This document shows, piece by piece, positions 23,417 through 31,822 of a DNA stretch of 64,000 nucleotides. The notes below the pieces were generated by a model, which saw nothing but the letters and a program-made list of their open reading frames with translations, had not been told where the DNA came from and did not search any database. Numbering within the stretch: position 1 is the first letter of the stretch; each line of letters starts with the position of its first letter. Location: assembly GCA_013298505.1 (NCBI GenBank), contig JAAFHY010000004.1, positions 38,421 to 102,420 of the forward strand. The letters run 5' to 3'. The position numbers were made by a program, and so were the translations under genes. This stretch comes from Cytophagales bacterium (GTDB lineage Bacteria; Bacteroidota; Bacteroidia; Cytophagales; Cyclobacteriaceae).

Positions 23417-25365
23417 TATTTTTTAACCAGTGCTGATAAAACGGCCTTCTTTCCTTTTTTATTGATTGATACTGGGTATTTTTTTCGTAAGGTCTCTAGC
23501 CATTGCCGTTCTAATTCTGATTGAAAGTCGGTAATGATAGATGCTCGAGCCTCGGCAAAAGTTTTAACACCAGGCGCAATCAATCGGGCAATTTCAACAA
23601 GATAATAATTCTTGTCCGCTTCAACTTCATATAAGCCACCCGCCCAGCTTACTTTATCGATTATTTTGCTTTCTCCTTTTTCGTAATTGCGAAAAGGCTG
23701 CACCGACTTAAATTTCTTAAGGTCATCGGTTTGCAGTGTATCGCCTTTTTGAATTTTTTTTCTAACCTCGTCTATCGTGTTCTTTTCTTGGGCAGTAAAA
23801 ATTCTAGCTTCAACACGACCTCCGGCTTTGTATTTTTCAAGATGCGATTGATAGTACTTTTGTTGACCGAGGGTATCTTCAGAAGCCTTGTTCCAAACCT
23901 GTTTTTCCATGATCTCAAAAAACAAAATCCCTTCGTGGTATTCGGTGAGCAGGTTTCTGAATTCGGGTTTTTCGATCATCAGTTTTTCCTCTTCCAGTTT
24001 AGTGATTGCCTCATCAACGTAAGTTTGATACAGTTGGTCAATATAAGCAGATGGAGCGAGTGACGAGACAGATTGATTTTTAACAACGTATTTACTGAAA
24101 TCGCCCACTGAAAAAGTTTTTTTAGAAACAACGAAGAGACTCTTCGATCGAATATTTACTGGCAGATTATTTTTCCACTTGCCCGCAGTTAACGTTGAAT
24201 CGGCCAACTTAAAAAATTCCTTTTTCACCTCTTCAAGCTCTTGTAGATTAAACTCTTTTCGCTTTTTAATAGACAAAGCCTTTTGCGAAACTTGCAATCG
24301 TTCGTCTCTGGCAATTTTTCTTTTTAGTGAGGCTTCCAATTCAGCATAGGGTGGCAATGGAATTTTTTTCTCTAAGCGCACAATGTGCCAACCGATGGCC
24401 GATTGAAATGGATCAGAAATATCACCCACTTTTTGAAGGCCGAAAGCGGTGCTCTCAAACTCGGGTACCGAAGCCAATGCGCCAACTCCAAAGGGGCGTA
24501 AGCGGCCGCCTGTATTTTTTGTATTTGCATCTTCCGAATATTCTTTACAGAGTTCGTCCCAGCCGCGCCCTGCTTTTAGTTGATCAACAATTTCAAAGGC
24601 GGTGTTTTTTACTTTCACATCGGTTGGTGAATTAGTGCGAAGCAAGATGTGCGAAACCTCTACTTCGCCTCGGGCGGGTTTTTGATCGATTACTTTTATC
24701 AGATGGTAGCCGAATTGTGTTTTTACAATATCAGATAGTTGGCCTGGTTTTGTTTTGTAGGCTGCATCTTCAAAAGGGTAAACCATTTGCATGGATGTAA
24801 AATAACCTAAGTTGCCTTGGTTATATTTTGCGCTAGGGTCCTCAGATAATTCTTGTGCCAGTTTTTCAAAACCTTCACCAGCAATAACTCGCTTTTTGAT
24901 TTCTGTTATTTTTTGAAAAGCCAGTAGCGTATCGCTTGGTGTTGGTTGCGCGTTTAATCCAATCAAAATATGAGATGCTTTTATTTCTTTGGTGAGCCGT
25001 TCGTAAACTTCTTTGCTTAATTTGTCGAGTAGATCAGGCTCCGCCCGATAGGGTTTCTTTAAGTCTTCGCGGTAAGTGGCAAACTCTTTTACAAATTTGG
25101 CGGTGGTGTCTAAGCCGAGCTTGCGCGCTTCGGTTACTTTTAATTTAAAGTTGATGAAAAGGGTTAGGTACTCATCGATTTTCTTTTCGGTGAAATCCTC
25201 TGGCTTATTCTGATGATTTTTTTTGTAGAGGTAAACAAATTCATCTACGGAAGTAGGGATGCGATCAACACTAAAAACGGGCAATGCCTTTTGGCTCTTG
25301 GTAGATTGTGCAAAAGTGTGATGAGAGAATGCTAGTAACAGCCAAACAAAGAAAAACCGATACAT
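23416..25365 (-). CDS. Periplasmic PpiC/parvulin peptidyl-prolyl isomerase
   Basis: A 649-residue secreted protein with signal peptide MYRFFFVWLLLAFSHHTFAQ. Two parvulin domains are clear: the first near 120-220 (KASHILIGLN, GNLGYFTSMQMVYPFEDAAY, FGYHLIKVID), the second near 235-340 (EVSHILLRTN, GGRLRPFGVGALASVPEFES, IGWHIVRLE). The last 300 residues have no recognised domain and are rich in charged helices. It likely catalyses proline isomerisation and chaperones outer-membrane proteins. First gene of the isomerase - lipoprotein - surA - moxR set. Confidence 0.92.
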   Translation of the reverse strand: MYRFFFVWLLLAFSHHTFAQSTKSQKALPVFSVDRIPTSVDEFVYLYKKNHQNKPEDFTEKKIDEYLTLFINFKLKVTEARKLGLDTTAKFVKEFATYREDLKKPYRAEPDLLDKLSKEVYERLTKEIKASHILIGLNAQPTPSDTLLAFQKITEIKKRVIAGEGFEKLAQELSEDPSAKYNQGNLGYFTSMQMVYPFEDAAYKTKPGQLSDIVKTQFGYHLIKVIDQKPARGEVEVSHILLRTNSPTDVKVKNTAFEIVDQLKAGRGWDELCKEYSEDANTKNTGGRLRPFGVGALASVPEFESTAFGLQKVGDISDPFQSAIGWHIVRLEKKIPLPPYAELEASLKRKIARDERLQVSQKALSIKKRKEFNLQELEEVKKEFFKLADSTLTAGKWKNNLPVNIRSKSLFVVSKKTFSVGDFSKYVVKNQSVSSLAPSAYIDQLYQTYVDEAITKLEEEKLMIEKPEFRNLLTEYHEGILFFEIMEKQVWNKASEDTLGQQKYYQSHLEKYKAGGRVEARIFTAQEKNTIDEVRKKIQKGDTLQTDDLKKFKSVQPFRNYEKGESKIIDKVSWAGGLYEVEADKNYYLVEIARLIAPGVKTFAEARASIITDFQSELERQWLETLRKKYPVSINKKGKKAVLSALVKK

Positions 25366-25432
25366 GTGGGTATGTTTTAATCCGTAAAAATAAGGTTAAA
25401 AATGAAGAGATGGATAGCCTAAAGAGAGCCGT

Positions 25433-25843
25433 TTAGACTGTTTTTGTTAGGCGGCACACATTTTTGCCACCTTCGTGCAGGTATTCTATTTTATCCATGA
25501 TGGTTTTTACGAGCCGTATGCCCAGGCCGCCCTTTCTTTTTTCGTGAACTAAGTTATCCAGTTGAGGTTCTTGAAACAAGTTGATATCAAACATAAGGCC
25601 ATCGTCTACAATTTCAAAAACGAAGGTTCTTTTTGATTCAATATGGATATTCATTGCGATAAAGTGATCGGGGTTGCAATGGTGGGCGTGTATCATCAGG
25701 TTAGAGCACATTTCGTCAAGCGCCAATACGATTGCCCCCGTCTCTAGATCAGATACGTCATGGCCTTCTAGCGACTTGCGGATAAACTCGCGCACGCCCT
25801 TCAAGTTGTTAAGGCTACATCCTATTTTATACTGATAGCTCAT
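25433..25843 (-). CDS. RsbW-like anti-sigma/serine-kinase ATPase
   Basis: A 136-residue GHKL ATPase of the RsbW/SpoIIAB type. The N-box ALDEMCSNLMIHAH (Glu 44, Asn 48), IVDDGLMFDI and GGLGIRLVKTIMDKIEY are the ATP-binding motifs. Such kinases phosphorylate a STAS protein on serine and release or capture a partner depending on that. It overlaps the STAS gene by 17 bases, and a PP2C phosphatase lies just upstream. No sigma factor is adjacent, so the controlled partner is not known. Last gene of the three-gene unit. Confidence 0.92.
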   Translation of the reverse strand: MSYQYKIGCSLNNLKGVREFIRKSLEGHDVSDLETGAIVLALDEMCSNLMIHAHHCNPDHFIAMNIHIESKRTFVFEIVDDGLMFDINLFQEPQLDNLVHEKRKGGLGIRLVKTIMDKIEYLHEGGKNVCRLTKTV

Positions 25844-26177
25844 CGGCCAACTTTTTCGCTTCTTGCTTTGTCTCTCGAATATTTAGCAAATCGGCAAGCC
25901 CCAAAATGCTGAATGTATTTAGTACACGCTCTTTCATCCCGAAAAGCACAAAACTTATTCCCTTGTCTTTTAATTCCTCGATGTACGACATAAATACACC
26001 CAAGCCTGCAGAAGAGATGTATTCCAAGGCTTGGCAGTCTACTATTATTTTCTTGAATCCTTCGCCTACGCTTTTTGCTATGGCCAAATCTAACTCGATA
26101 GATGAGCTGGCATCAATTTCGCCTACAATGGCAATAATGTCTGCCCCATCTTCTTGTAGCCTTTTTATGTGAACCAT
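25827..26177 (-). CDS. STAS-domain anti-sigma factor antagonist
   Basis: A 116-residue single STAS domain protein of the RsbV/SpoIIAA type. The phosphorylation loop is LEYISSAGLGVFMSY with serines 55 and 56, one of which is the expected kinase target; the more common DSSG is ISSAG here. It should cycle between the kinase encoded downstream (phosphorylation) and the phosphatase upstream (dephosphorylation), and the unphosphorylated form binds the kinase. It lies 35 bases after the phosphatase gene. Confidence 0.92.
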   Translation of the reverse strand: MVHIKRLQEDGADIIAIVGEIDASSSIELDLAIAKSVGEGFKKIIVDCQALEYISSAGLGVFMSYIEELKDKGISFVLFGMKERVLNTFSILGLADLLNIRETKQEAKKLADELSV

Positions 26178-26212
26178 ATAGTTGTAACGGTTAAATGTTT
26201 TTTATGTTCTTG

Positions 26213-28276
26213 TTAGTTAAACTTCACAGTCATCGATGTATAGTCATCGTTAATATCTTCTGAACCCGAAAATTGGTACAACGCTTTAATCACGCTTTCT
26301 TCAATTTCTTTCGAACTTTTTGAGGCGTTTTTTTGTAGTTCTTGCGCCAATCGCTCGTTGCCAAATTCTTCACCTTTATTGTTTTTGGCTTCTGTAATTC
26401 CATCGGTGTATAGAACCATTACATCGCCAGAGGCATAACTAAATTGGTTGTCTTCAACAAAATTGCAGTAATCGTGACTTCGCACCATGCCCAATGCTGT
26501 TCCTTTATCTTTTAAGTAGTCGGCAGTTTGCGATGATGTTCTAAACAACAGAACGGGGCAATGGCCGGCCCGTGAGTAAAACACTTTTTTACTTTGCGTA
26601 TTGATCACAAAATAAGTAGCCGAAATAAACGACCCTCTCTCTAAACAATAAACTAATGCCTTATTGGCTTTTGCCATAAAGTCTTTTGGGTTAGGACCCA
26701 GTTGCGCTAAGCTGTGGAAAATGCCCTTCATCTGCGACATGTGGAAAGCAGCTGTGGTTCCCTTTCCCGAAACATCGGCAATAATCAATGCAATTTCATG
26801 TTTGCTGATGCGGAGGGTATCATAATAATCGCCACCTACTTCATCTGCGGAAGCAGAGAAAGCAGAAATTTCAAAGTCGGCATCCTGCTCTAGTTTGGTG
26901 GGCAATAAACTTTTTTGAACGGTCTTCGCAATTTTTAATTCTTCTTTGTAGCGTGCATTTTGAAAAGCTTCTTCTAACAACCTAAAGTTTTCGATGGAAA
27001 TACCCGCCTGATTGGCGAAGGCAGAAATGATGCGTGTCATCTCTTTATTGAACCCATCGGGCAGCTCTTTCAGTAGGGCTAGCGTGCCAATGGTTTCGTC
27101 TTTTACTTTGATGGGGAAAGCCAGTAGAGATCTAAATCGCGAGTTTTTTAACGAGCCAAGGTGCTTCGATAAATTTTTTGTTTTGTCGCTGCTTTGATCG
27201 AGTGCTCCTTTTATCTTATTCTTTTCAAGATGGTTGTGAATATCTTTCGTTTCTTTTTCGGTGATCTGAAAAGTATACAGTTTTTGTTCGTTGGCCGAAC
27301 CCTTTATTTCGAGCCACGCGGCATCGGCAAAGACAGATCGCACCGAACTTTCTAAAAGGATATTGTACACACTTTCTTCGCTCTGCTCGGTTTGTATGGA
27401 TTGGCTGATTCGTTGAAAATTAATTACCTCTTCTAATTTTTGCTCGAATACCGAAGAGGTGGGTAAATTGAACAATACCACTAAAAACGAAAACGTCATA
27501 TACGTAAGCGCAAAGGCCAGCAGCGCAATGTTGAAGGCATGGCTTTGAAAATCAATAAACGCCTGCGATTGCTGGCTGATTTGATCGGACCAAATCGTAA
27601 CCGAATAAAGAAAATATACCAAGTAGAAAAGTGAGAGCAATAGCAGCAATAAGCTCGTCCACTTTTGCTTAAAGTTTAGATAAGCAACCCACCGCATATT
27701 GGCCGAAAGAACGAGCCCCAATAGGCTGGTAACAACGATGGCAATGGTGGATATGGTTTCAGAAAGAACAATGTGAATGCTGTCATAAATCAAAATGCTG
27801 AGTAGCAGTAATTCGAAGACAAGCCACGCCCGCATCAACCATTTTGACTTTTGATACAAGATGAGGCGCTTCCAACACGTGTACGCAGCCAGTAAAAAGT
27901 TGACAAAAAGTGCCAGATTGATTTGATAAACAAAATCAATGAAAAGAATATTGGAAGGCAGCTTGGTGCTGCCCAGTAAAAATAATATTAGCCTTACGGC
28001 AAGAGAAATAACGGTGGCAATAAGGCCAGTGGCAAATACTTTCCAGAGTAGGTCGGTAAATGTTAAGCTCTCGTCTCGCTCAATTTTAAATTTATAGTAA
28101 TAAAACAGGGCAATCACATACACATCTAGCATTACCCGTGGAAGCCATACGGGCACATCAGATGGTAGTGACTTGATGTCGCTAAATAAAACAGTGATAT
28201 CTGAAAAAACCAAAATCACCCAAGCCACGGTGGCGCAGAGCGATGTAAAACGGGTTACGGCTTTGGTCTTAAACAT
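26213..28276 (-). CDS. Membrane PP2C/SpoIIE phosphatase with GAF domain (RsbU type)
   Basis: A 687-residue sensor phosphatase. The first 270 residues have about eight membrane segments (for example VFATGLIATVISLAVRLILF, TSLLLLLLSLFYLVYFLYSV). A GAF domain follows (about 290-430), then a coiled linker (QNARYKEELKIAKTVQKSLL) and the SpoIIE/PP2C domain from about 455 with metal-binding ADEVGGDYYD, IADVSGKGTTAAFH and VMVLYTDGITEAKN. It probably senses a membrane or small-molecule signal and dephosphorylates the neighbouring STAS protein. It heads the operon; the guaB terminator lies just upstream. Confidence 0.93.
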   Translation of the reverse strand: MFKTKAVTRFTSLCATVAWVILVFSDITVLFSDIKSLPSDVPVWLPRVMLDVYVIALFYYYKFKIERDESLTFTDLLWKVFATGLIATVISLAVRLILFLLGSTKLPSNILFIDFVYQINLALFVNFLLAAYTCWKRLILYQKSKWLMRAWLVFELLLLSILIYDSIHIVLSETISTIAIVVTSLLGLVLSANMRWVAYLNFKQKWTSLLLLLLSLFYLVYFLYSVTIWSDQISQQSQAFIDFQSHAFNIALLAFALTYMTFSFLVVLFNLPTSSVFEQKLEEVINFQRISQSIQTEQSEESVYNILLESSVRSVFADAAWLEIKGSANEQKLYTFQITEKETKDIHNHLEKNKIKGALDQSSDKTKNLSKHLGSLKNSRFRSLLAFPIKVKDETIGTLALLKELPDGFNKEMTRIISAFANQAGISIENFRLLEEAFQNARYKEELKIAKTVQKSLLPTKLEQDADFEISAFSASADEVGGDYYDTLRISKHEIALIIADVSGKGTTAAFHMSQMKGIFHSLAQLGPNPKDFMAKANKALVYCLERGSFISATYFVINTQSKKVFYSRAGHCPVLLFRTSSQTADYLKDKGTALGMVRSHDYCNFVEDNQFSYASGDVMVLYTDGITEAKNNKGEEFGNERLAQELQKNASKSSKEIEESVIKALYQFSGSEDINDDYTSMTVKFN

Positions 28277-28285
28277 GAATTAAAC

Positions 28286-28311
28286 AAAAAGCCAACCGAT
28301 AGATTGGCTTT
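28286..28311 (-). terminator. Intrinsic terminator downstream of guaB
   Basis: On the minus strand AAAGCCAA pairs with TTGGCTTT around an eight-base loop, and a TTTTTG run follows. It lies between the guaB stop and the phosphatase start and should end guaB transcription, making the two units separate. Confidence 0.8.
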
Positions 28312-28352
28312 GCAATATCAATAAAAGGAAGGCCTTTGAAAAATACAACAGC

Positions 28353-29825
28353 CTATTTTCTGCTATAATTCGGAGCCTCTCGGGTTATGCTTACATCGTG
28401 CGGGTGACTTTCATGCACACCCGCTGCGGTTATTTTTACAAACTTGGCCGTCTTCAATCGTTCAATATTTTTTGCGCCACAATAGCCCATGCCGGCTTTC
28501 AATCCCCCCACTAATTGATACAATATTTCTGCCACCGAGCCTTTAAATGGCACGCGACCCGAAATACCTTCTGGCACTAATTTTTTAATGTCGTCTTCCA
28601 CATCTTGAAAGTAGCGGTCTTTCGATCCATCTTCCATTGCTTCTAAAGAACCCATGCCTCGATAAGACTTGAATCTTCTTCCTTCGTAAATAATCAATTC
28701 GCCCGGTGCTTCTTCGGTGCCCGCGAGCAATGATCCGATCATCACGCTATCCGCCCCAGCGGCCAATGCTTTTACAATGTCGCCCGAAAAGCGAATGCCA
28801 CCATCGGCAATTGCTTTTACACCCGAGCCTTTTAGCGCTTTCGCGGATTCGTACACGGCAGATAATTGAGGCAAGCCGATGCCAGCTACAATGCGTGTAG
28901 TGCAAATGCTACCAGGGCCTACGCCTACCTTTACTGCATCTACGCCAATTTTTGCCAATGCTCTGGCTGCTTCGCCCGTGGCAATATTGCCTACAATTAA
29001 TTCGAGCGATGGGTATTTCTTTTTTACTTTTTTGGCCGCTTCGATTACCCCTTTGGAATGGCCGTGTGCCGTATCGATACTGATTACGTCTACGCCTGCA
29101 TTTTTTAATGCCTCAATCCGATCTAAAATATCGTGCGTTACGCCAACCGCTGCCCCAACCCTTAATCTTCCAAACTTATCTTTGCACGCGTTGGGTTTGT
29201 TTTTCTTTTTCAGGATGTCTTTGTACGTAACAAGCCCCGTCAGTTTCCCTTTTTTGTTTACGATGGGCAGCTTTTCGATTTTATAATCTTGCAAGAGCAA
29301 CTCCGCTTTTTCTAGTGTAATCCCTTCGGGTGCTGTGATCAAGTTTTCTTTGGTCATTATTTTTTCTACTGGCACCGACATATCTTTTTGAAAACGCAAA
29401 TCGCGGTTGGTGATAATGCCAACTAGTTTCCCGTTTTGGTCAATTACCGGAATGCCCCCAATCTTAAACTCGCGCATTATCTTTTCGGCATCGCGCACAG
29501 TAGAACTTACTTGCAGCGTTACCGGATCTAAGATCATTCCACTTTGCGAGCGCTTCACTTTACGCACTTGGTCTGCCTGTGCTTCAATGCTCATGTTTTT
29601 GTGGATGAACCCAATGCCACCCTCTAGTGCCATGCCAATGGCCAAACCCGCTTCGGTAACGGTGTCCATTGCAGCTGAAACAATAGGAATATTGAGTTTG
29701 ATGTTTTTTGTTAAGAACCCAGAAGTGTCAGTTTCCCGAGGAAGTACTTCGCTATACGCAGGAACTAAGAGCACGTCATCATAGGTGAGTGCTTCGAACA
29801 AAAATTTGGAAGAATCGAGTGCCAT
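28353..29825 (-). CDS. guaB: IMP dehydrogenase
   Basis: A 490-residue IMP dehydrogenase that makes XMP from IMP with NAD, the committed step of GMP synthesis. The catalytic loop is [15 protein letters not shown] with the active cysteine; two CBS domains lie between about 95 and 215 ([38 protein letters not shown]). [20 protein letters not shown] is a normal start. A TACCTTCG sequence about 40 bases before the ATG is a possible -7 box. Length is standard. Confidence 0.97.
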   Translation of the reverse strand: MALDSSKFLFEALTYDDVLLVPAYSEVLPRETDTSGFLTKNIKLNIPIVSAAMDTVTEAGLAIGMALEGGIGFIHKNMSIEAQADQVRKVKRSQSGMILDPVTLQVSSTVRDAEKIMREFKIGGIPVIDQNGKLVGIITNRDLRFQKDMSVPVEKIMTKENLITAPEGITLEKAELLLQDYKIEKLPIVNKKGKLTGLVTYKDILKKKNKPNACKDKFGRLRVGAAVGVTHDILDRIEALKNAGVDVISIDTAHGHSKGVIEAAKKVKKKYPSLELIVGNIATGEAARALAKIGVDAVKVGVGPGSICTTRIVAGIGLPQLSAVYESAKALKGSGVKAIADGGIRFSGDIVKALAAGADSVMIGSLLAGTEEAPGELIIYEGRRFKSYRGMGSLEAMEDGSKDRYFQDVEDDIKKLVPEGISGRVPFKGSVAEILYQLVGGLKAGMGYCGAKNIERLKTAKFVKITAAGVHESHPHDVSITREAPNYSRK

Positions 29826-30019
29826 GGCAAATAATTTACGAGTGATTATTTGCGGGGCGAAGGTAAAGGGTTATGCCTTAAGAAACTAATTTTAAGTCGC
29901 TATAATTTCCCAATATCTGTTAGCAGTGGGGTGTAATGAAAAAGAGTAGGGGGCATTAGAAGTAATACCCATTTACGACAAAGGAAAATTTTTCGATTGT
30001 GATCAAAAAAAAGTTACTA

Positions 30020-30628
30020 CTAAAGCCCGCCCGTCAAATCTTTAAACAATTCGGGCACATACCAAACTACGGCTCCGTAGCCGGCAAAGCGAATAACACG
30101 CGTAATGCAAATGAGTAAAAAATATTTGATGTTTAAATTTACAGAGCCAGCTAGCATACAAGTGGCCGAAAAAGGAACAGGGGTAACTGCACCAACAAAT
30201 ACTAAGTAGCCACCGTATGTTTTTAATTTCCCTTCATATTGCTTCAAATATTTTTCGCGGATGCGCTCTTGGTAAAATTTAGTTTTTGAAAATAGCTTCC
30301 CAATGTAATAACCCAAAATTCCGGCTGCATAAGAGATCAACGTAAGAATAGCCAAGTTGGTGATAAACCCACTCAGATCAATTTTATCCAAAATCCAAAT
30401 CATCATAAAGATTTCGGGAGGAAGGATGCCGAATACTATTTCTGATGCAGTATAAATTCCGTAAAGAATGCCTGGGTTTGCACGAATGGTATCAATGTGC
30501 TCTTGAAAATTTTGCTGGATATATTTTTCTAAAAAAACAAACGCGATAATAATTACGGCAAACCATGCCAGGCCCTTCAACAGGTTGCGGAATAGAAAAC
30601 TGGAGCGAGTTTCTTCTTTCTCTTGCAC
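30020..30628 (-). CDS. VTT-domain (DedA/SNARE-associated) membrane protein
   Basis: A 202-residue inner-membrane protein with about five hydrophobic segments. IVFGILPPEIFMMIWILD and FVGAVTPVPFSATCMLAGSV have the re-entrant glycine/proline patterns of VTT-domain proteins related to YqaA and DedA, a family linked to lipid scrambling or flippase activity. The start is a GTG at 30628. It follows the GNAT-like gene by 13 bases and is the end of the kinase operon. Substrate unknown. Confidence 0.82.
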   Translation of the reverse strand: MQEKEETRSSFLFRNLLKGLAWFAVIIIAFVFLEKYIQQNFQEHIDTIRANPGILYGIYTASEIVFGILPPEIFMMIWILDKIDLSGFITNLAILTLISYAAGILGYYIGKLFSKTKFYQERIREKYLKQYEGKLKTYGGYLVFVGAVTPVPFSATCMLAGSVNLNIKYFLLICITRVIRFAGYGAVVWYVPELFKDLTGGL

Positions 30629-30641
30629 AGGGTTTGATTTT

Positions 30642-31811
30642 TTAACTTAAAATACGATGCCTTGTAAAGGGCTTGGTTTCGTCAAATAGCTTTCGGTAGG
30701 TAATATGCGTTTTTGAAACGAACCCTCCAACTTGCTCTACTACATTAATCATTTTTGGGTTAAAATCACCAATCCAATTCATCTCGTATTGGTCATATCG
30801 TTTGTATTGGTCTTGCAATACTTTACGGGCGGCCATAATCATTGCTCCATCGGCTCCTTTGCCTTGGTGCTCGGGCACTACACCAAACAATATCCCAAAT
30901 GCCTTGGTATTTATTTTTCTAAGCTGAAACCAAATAAACTTGATTTTGCCAAGCCAATCGAGTTGCCCGTTTACGTGCTTAAAGATTTGGTTAATTTCTG
31001 GCAACGAAAGAAAAAAGGAAATGGGTTCGCCTTTATAAAATCCAAAGTAAAGTAGCTTCTCGTCTAAAATGGGTTTCATTTGCTTCACGATTAGCGCAGC
31101 TTGTGCAGCGGTGATCTCTGGATTTTCGGCTCGATTGGCCCAGGCTTTGTTATATACTGTTCGTAGATATTCTCCTAGCAATTTAATTTCATCTTTGCGC
31201 AAATGCCTAAACTCGTAGCCTTGTTCTTTGGCAATCAACTCGGCTTTATAAGCCAACTTTGGTGAGAGCGGATCTTTAATCCTGCGAGCAAAAGTAAACT
31301 GGTTAAAATATGTTTTGAATCCATATTCTTCAAAATAGTTTTGATAATATGGCGGATTGTAGTTGCATTGATAATTTGGCTCGCGATCAAATCCATCTAC
31401 CAACAAACCCCACCACCGATCGCGGCTACCAAAGTTAATAGGTCCATCCATGGCTTCCATTCCTTTTGCGTGCAACCACTCTTTACATTTATCAAAAAGT
31501 AGAAACGCTGCATTTTTGTTTTCTACACACTCGAATAGACCCATGCCCCCCGTAGGCTGATCGTTTCCTTTGTTCACCGTTTTTTGATCGATAAATGCGG
31601 CAACGCGTCCTATCGTTTTATGGTGATCGTCTTTTAAAATCCAGCGAATGATCTCTCCGTGCCGAAATGTTTTATTTTTTTCTGGATCGAAAACATTCTC
31701 AATATCTTTATCTAACGGGCGAATCCACTTTGGAAAATTTTTATAAAGCGCAAGGGGAAATACTAAAAACTCATTTTTATCGGCTGCGCTTTTAACTTCG
31801 TGAACGGTCAT
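30642..31811 (-). CDS. GNAT-like acyltransferase family protein
   Basis: A 389-residue cytoplasmic protein without membrane segments. The first part has GMGLFECVENKNAAFLLFD and GPINFGSRDRWWGLLVDGF, and the C-terminal part (about 200-380) LLYFGFYKGEPISFFLSLPE and VVPEHQGKGADGAMIMAAR, the last resembling the acetyl-CoA binding stretch of GNAT proteins (Q/RxxGxG/A). I recall this architecture from unnamed GNAT-family proteins of Bacteroidota. I chose ATG 31811; the track start is a TTG two codons before. Acceptor substrate unknown. Confidence 0.8.
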   Translation of the reverse strand: MTVHEVKSAADKNEFLVFPLALYKNFPKWIRPLDKDIENVFDPEKNKTFRHGEIIRWILKDDHHKTIGRVAAFIDQKTVNKGNDQPTGGMGLFECVENKNAAFLLFDKCKEWLHAKGMEAMDGPINFGSRDRWWGLLVDGFDREPNYQCNYNPPYYQNYFEEYGFKTYFNQFTFARRIKDPLSPKLAYKAELIAKEQGYEFRHLRKDEIKLLGEYLRTVYNKAWANRAENPEITAAQAALIVKQMKPILDEKLLYFGFYKGEPISFFLSLPEINQIFKHVNGQLDWLGKIKFIWFQLRKINTKAFGILFGVVPEHQGKGADGAMIMAARKVLQDQYKRYDQYEMNWIGDFNPKMINVVEQVGGFVSKTHITYRKLFDETKPFTRHRILS

Positions 31812-31822
31812 GAACAATAGAC

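Noticed and set aside
28706-29784. Plus-strand ORFs of 64, 135 and 125 residues over guaB
   Set aside because: They are frame shadows of guaB, which has all catalytic and CBS motifs.
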